Shown here: in pieces, positions 60,529-64,000 of the stretch
Position numbering within the stretch: position 1 is the first letter of the stretch
Layout of the letters: the number at the start of each line of letters is the position of its first letter
NCBI GenBank assembly: GCA_934757245.1
Contig: CAKVLH010000003.1
Coordinates: 159,698-223,697 of the forward strand
Direction: 5' to 3'
DNA: 64,000 nucleotides
Origin: an uncultured Candidatus Melainabacteria bacterium
Lineage (GTDB): Bacteria; Cyanobacteriota; Vampirovibrionia; Gastranaerophilales; Gastranaerophilaceae
Position numbers and translations under genes: made by a program
The notes under the pieces: model-generated
Databases searched by the model: none
Told to the model about the DNA's origin: nothing
What the model saw: the letters and a program-made list of their open reading frames with translations, nothing else

Positions 60529-61557
60529 ATGAGCAGTGTTGTTTTAAAAAATCTTGTCAAAAGTTATGATGGCAAGAAAAATATAATAGATAATATTAAT
60601 CTGGAAATAAAAGATAAAGAATTTATTGTGCTTGTAGGTTCTTCAGGCTGTGGAAAGTCTACGATTTTGCGTTTGATTTCAGGGTTAGAAGATATTACAT
60701 CAGGTGAAATTCTTATTGACGACAAGGTTGTTAATAATGTTCATCCAAAAGATAGAGATATAGCTTTCGTATTTCAAAGTTACGCATTGTATCCGCACAT
60801 GAGCGTATATGATAATATTGCGTTTGGTTTAAAAATGCGCAAATGCGATAAGAAAACGATTGATGCAAAGGTTAGAGAAGTTGCAGAATCACTTAATTTA
60901 ACAGAACTTTTAAATCGCAAACCGAAACAGCTTTCAGGCGGTCAAAGACAGCGTGTAGCATTAGGTCGTGCGATTGTAAGAAATCCGAAAGTCTTTTTAA
61001 TGGATGAGCCGTTATCAAATCTGGATGCCAATTTGAGAGTCCACATGCGCTCTGAAATTAAGCGTTTACACCAAAAATTAAAAACTACATTTATTTATGT
61101 AACTCATGACCAAACAGAGGCTTTAACAATGGGTGATAGAATCGTTGTTTTAGATAAAGGTAAAATCCAACAAGCCGACACACCGGAAGTTATTTATAAT
61201 CAGCCTAAAAATAAATTTGTTGCAGGGTTTATAGGCCAAATGAATTTTGTTGATACAGTTGTTCATAATGGATATTTTGAAATAGAAGGACATGGTTTTA
61301 AAATTGATAAAAATATTGAAGGCGAAGTAACAGTTGCAATTCGTGCAGAAAAAATGATTGCAGGTGATGTTTCAATAAAGGTTAAGCCTGAAATCATTGA
61401 AATGACTGGCGGAGAGAGAATTGTTTATTTTAATCTTAATGGAAGCAAATGCTCAGCAAGAGTTCCATTGGATTATCCGATAGGTGAAAAAATAGAATTA
61501 AAAATTTCAGTAAAAGACATGTATTTCTTTAATAAAGAAAGCGGAGACGTAATATAA
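60529..61557 (+). CDS. ABC transporter ATP-binding protein, UgpC/MalK type
   Basis: The 342-residue protein has Walker A GSSGCGKST, the Q-loop FQSYALYPHMSVYDNIAF, signature LSGGQRQRVALGRAI, Walker B VFLMDEPLSNLDANLR and the H-loop YVTHDQTEA. A C-terminal OB/TOBE domain follows. These fit carbohydrate-importer ATPases. No membrane or binding-protein genes of the transporter are nearby, so it may serve several permeases (as MsmX does in Bacillus). It lies 18 bp after the pseudo-kinase and 1 bp before the AsmA-like gene. Confidence 0.9.
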   Translation: MSSVVLKNLVKSYDGKKNIIDNINLEIKDKEFIVLVGSSGCGKSTILRLISGLEDITSGEILIDDKVVNNVHPKDRDIAFVFQSYALYPHMSVYDNIAFGLKMRKCDKKTIDAKVREVAESLNLTELLNRKPKQLSGGQRQRVALGRAIVRNPKVFLMDEPLSNLDANLRVHMRSEIKRLHQKLKTTFIYVTHDQTEALTMGDRIVVLDKGKIQQADTPEVIYNQPKNKFVAGFIGQMNFVDTVVHNGYFEIEGHGFKIDKNIEGEVTVAIRAEKMIAGDVSIKVKPEIIEMTGGERIVYFNLNGSKCSARVPLDYPIGEKIELKISVKDMYFFNKESGDVI

Positions 61558-61558
61558 G

Positions 61559-64000
61559 ATGAAAAAGTATAAGAATTATATAATAATAGCGCTTGCTGTA
61601 ATAGCGTTTTGTGTTTCAATTTGTTTTGTGCCGATTGATGCAACCAGATTTATTCCTGCGATTGAATCTCAAGTTACAAAAGACTTGGGAATAAAAATTC
61701 ATATAGAGAAATTGATTTTGCGCTTAGGACCTACGTTAAAGGTTAAGGCTCCTGTAATGCACATGATGTATGAAGACGGACAAAAATTCGGTCAGTTTGA
61801 TAATGTAAAATTCTTTATTCCTTGGTCATCTTTATTTAAAAATGATGTAGTCATAAAGCGCCTATATGCAGGTAGATTAATTGTTAAAGTTAAATCTAAC
61901 GATAAGTATTTGCCGGCTTTAGTGGAAAAACTTAATGCAAAAGATTTTAACGAAACTCCTGATGTTACTTTAAAATCTTATAGCATTTGTTATTATGATA
62001 AAGATTTAGAAAAACATTTTAAGCTTGTTGGTTCAGGCTTAAATCTCGCAAAACTTGTGAATTACAAAAATTTGAGTGTTAAAACAATTGGTGAATTCTT
62101 TATAAATGATAAAAAATATATTTCTTATGATGTTTCAATTGTTCCTAATATTGAAATAGGTGAAAAGAAAGATTTTAATATTAACGAATTTATTGAACAA
62201 ATGGAAGCTTCGGATTTTCATTCTGATATAATTGCAGACTTAAAACTTTATAAGAATTTGGCAGGCGAAACTCAGATTTCAGGTTTAGTGAATATTGATA
62301 ATATTTCTGTGCTTGATCCAAAAAAGAAAACGCCAAAAAGTTTTATATATTTAACTTTCCTTGGCGATAAAATCGGAGTTTTATCTAATATTTACGCTTC
62401 TGTTGACAAAAAAGTTTATATTGATGGTGTTGTAAATAATTCTAAAAAGCCTTCGGTTGATTTGAAGGTTAAGACAGATGAAATCAAGCTTGCGGATTTG
62501 TACCAAAAGGTTAAATTGTTTGCCGATTTTTCAAAATTCAAAGATATTAATTCTCTCGACGGTACTTTGAAGGCTGATTTTAGCATCAAAGGTGATTTGA
62601 ACAAAATTAAATCTGCCGGTTTCTTAAATATTAATGACGCAGCTGTTAAAGCAAATGGTTTAGATATTAATAAAATTAATGCAGATGTTGATTTCTCAAA
62701 TAATGTGATAAATATAGTAAATGCTGTAGGGTATGTTAATAATGCGCCAATCATGGCAAAAGGTAAGATTGACAAAAATCTTGATATTGAACTTTTGATG
62801 AATAAGGTTGAACTTAAACATCTTTGTCCTGTAGAATTTGGTATAAAAAACGGTATCGCATCGCTTGTTGCAAATTTAACGGGAACGTTAGAAAATCCGA
62901 TACATAAAGAAAATTTACAGATAGAAAACTTTAATGCGCAAAATAAAAATGGTAATTTATCATTTGCGACTTTAAAAATTGATACTAATAAAAATAATAT
63001 AGCATATATTAATAATTTGGCATTAAAGCCTAAAGCTACAGAAGCGATTAAACTTCCACTTTTAAAACTTTATATTGAAAGAGATACAATTAAAGTTCCT
63101 GAAACAAATATCTTCATGCCAAATTCAAAAATGACTGCAAAGGCAGAAATAACTAACTATAATTCTAATGATTTGACATTTAGTGCTGTTGTAAACGGAT
63201 TTATAAATTCAAAAGATTTAAAGGCTCCTGTTCAGTATGCGGCTGTTTATCCTGTTAAATTTGCAGTAAACGGCAATCGCGATACACAAAATATTATGGC
63301 GCAAGTTTTGATGGACAAAGCATTTATTCTTGACGAACCGTCTTTAATCAACTTTGTTTCAAAATTAGAAAATAACACACTAAAGATTGAAGATTTGTCT
63401 GTTTCATCATTCAATGGCAAGCTTTCAAGTGATTTTAAGGCGAACTTAAAAGGTCAAAAGAAAGTTATAATATCAGGCAATGTTGAAAATCCACAAAATG
63501 CTGTATTTAAAAATGTTAGAGTATTTATTCCGCAACAATTGAATATAACTTTTATGGATAATGTTGCTCAATTAAAAGGTGATGTTTTTGTAAACGGTAA
63601 ATTCAATAAGCCTGAAATTGTTGGTCAAATTACAGTGCAGAACTTTATTAACCAGTTCTTGCAACTCGGCGCAACAAATATGACTGTTGATTTTAACAAA
63701 AATATTGCGGTCGTAAATGCACCAACTGTTAAAATTGGCGATTCTTCAATGGGAATCAATTCAACGATTTCAACTGATATTTCAAAAGAATTGTATGTAA
63801 AAAATATTAGTGTTAAATCAAAATATATGAATACTGATACGCTTTTAATGTACAAAGACAGCCCTATTACAAAAGCTTTACCACTTAACGTCAATGAAGG
63901 TAAATTCTATTCAGAAAAAGCCCTTGCAACAATTTATAATTCGCCACTTTATTTATCAGCATTGAATGCGGATTTTAAATTACAAAATAATAAGTTAGAA
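61559..64000 (+). CDS. AsmA/TamB-like envelope protein (3' end missing)
   Basis: The frame opens with ATG one base after the ATPase stop and stays open for 814 codons to the window edge. An N-terminal membrane helix (about 6-25: NYIIIALAVIAFCVSICFV) is followed by long repetitive beta-rich sequence with an AsmA/DUF3971 character: repeated 'DGTLKADFSIKGDLNKIKSA'-like and 'VNGNFNKPEIVGQITV'-like units. AsmA-type proteins span the periplasm and are linked to lipid or protein transport to the outer membrane. It supports a diderm envelope. Confidence 0.8.
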   Translation, partial: MKKYKNYIIIALAVIAFCVSICFVPIDATRFIPAIESQVTKDLGIKIHIEKLILRLGPTLKVKAPVMHMMYEDGQKFGQFDNVKFFIPWSSLFKNDVVIKRLYAGRLIVKVKSNDKYLPALVEKLNAKDFNETPDVTLKSYSICYYDKDLEKHFKLVGSGLNLAKLVNYKNLSVKTIGEFFINDKKYISYDVSIVPNIEIGEKKDFNINEFIEQMEASDFHSDIIADLKLYKNLAGETQISGLVNIDNISVLDPKKKTPKSFIYLTFLGDKIGVLSNIYASVDKKVYIDGVVNNSKKPSVDLKVKTDEIKLADLYQKVKLFADFSKFKDINSLDGTLKADFSIKGDLNKIKSAGFLNINDAAVKANGLDINKINADVDFSNNVINIVNAVGYVNNAPIMAKGKIDKNLDIELLMNKVELKHLCPVEFGIKNGIASLVANLTGTLENPIHKENLQIENFNAQNKNGNLSFATLKIDTNKNNIAYINNLALKPKATEAIKLPLLKLYIERDTIKVPETNIFMPNSKMTAKAEITNYNSNDLTFSAVVNGFINSKDLKAPVQYAAVYPVKFAVNGNRDTQNIMAQVLMDKAFILDEPSLINFVSKLENNTLKIEDLSVSSFNGKLSSDFKANLKGQKKVIISGNVENPQNAVFKNVRVFIPQQLNITFMDNVAQLKGDVFVNGKFNKPEIVGQITVQNFINQFLQLGATNMTVDFNKNIAVVNAPTVKIGDSSMGINSTISTDISKELYVKNISVKSKYMNTDTLLMYKDSPITKALPLNVNEGKFYSEKALATIYNSPLYLSALNADFKLQNNKLE

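Noticed and set aside
62416..62775. 119-codon minus-strand ORF
   Set aside because: Antisense to the continuous AsmA-like frame.

Overview
The window is AT-rich bacterial chromosome. The gene content suggests a member of the Vampirovibrionia/Melainabacteria, probably the gut order Gastranaerophilales. This is inference from a cyanobacteria-like core set (ClpC, FabI, a truA-rplM-rpsI tail on the alpha operon, AsmA-like envelope protein, matrixin-like protein with an HSP..VMYP-type region) combined with many lineage-specific proteins I cannot assign. No species claim is made. The genetic code is standard and TGA is used as a stop.

Layout. 1-9.3 kb: end of a glutathione-synthetase-like ATP-grasp gene, uvrA and tsaD on the minus strand, then a plus-strand run obg-tadA-DUF2400/TIGR02757-TPR-pheA. 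9.4-18.1 kb: minus-strand clpC, a repeat-rich gap, a cluster of lineage-specific coiled-coil proteins, and pgi. 18.1-18.9 kb: an 0.8-kb gap packed with imperfect palindromes, leading into glyS. 19-29 kb: glyS, a permease, a family-4 uracil-DNA glycosylase, an acyl-CoA synthetase, dnaX (with an A9 slippage-like site), a protein made of four tandem GntR-type winged helices, and infC with a non-AUG start. 29.4-32.6 kb: tRNA-Phe and tRNA-Asp, each flanked by partial copies of its own sequence; a MarR-cupin pair with a visible palindromic operator; decayed DUF1848 and SMR-transporter genes; rpsO. 32.7-42.5 kb: fabI, a two-protease fusion (Cys-His-Asp domain plus subtilase), a metzincin-like protein that has lost its zinc ligands, mnmA, a uridine-kinase-like gene, a papain/C39-like protein and a PD-(D/E)XK nuclease. 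42.7-48.4 kb: infA-rpmJ-rpsM-rpsK-rpsD-rpoA-rplQ-truA-rplM-rpsI, interrupted four times by a ~135-bp palindromic element. 48.4-64 kb: a YcxB-like protein, a divergent second PheA paralogue, tRNA-Thr/Thr/Tyr, a GNAT-like protein, a three-gene glycosyltransferase operon, a large membrane-associated hypothetical, and an operon of PAS/pseudo-histidine kinase, UgpC/MalK-type ATPase and AsmA-like protein that runs off the end.

Two themes stand out. First, several proteins keep a recognisable fold but have lost catalytic residues: the metzincin, the histidine kinase, the second prephenate dehydratase and the thioredoxin-like protein. Second, the non-coding space is colonised by several families of short palindromic elements. 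One has entered a coding sequence in frame and others sit inside the ribosomal operon. Fragments derived from tRNA genes flank three tRNA loci.
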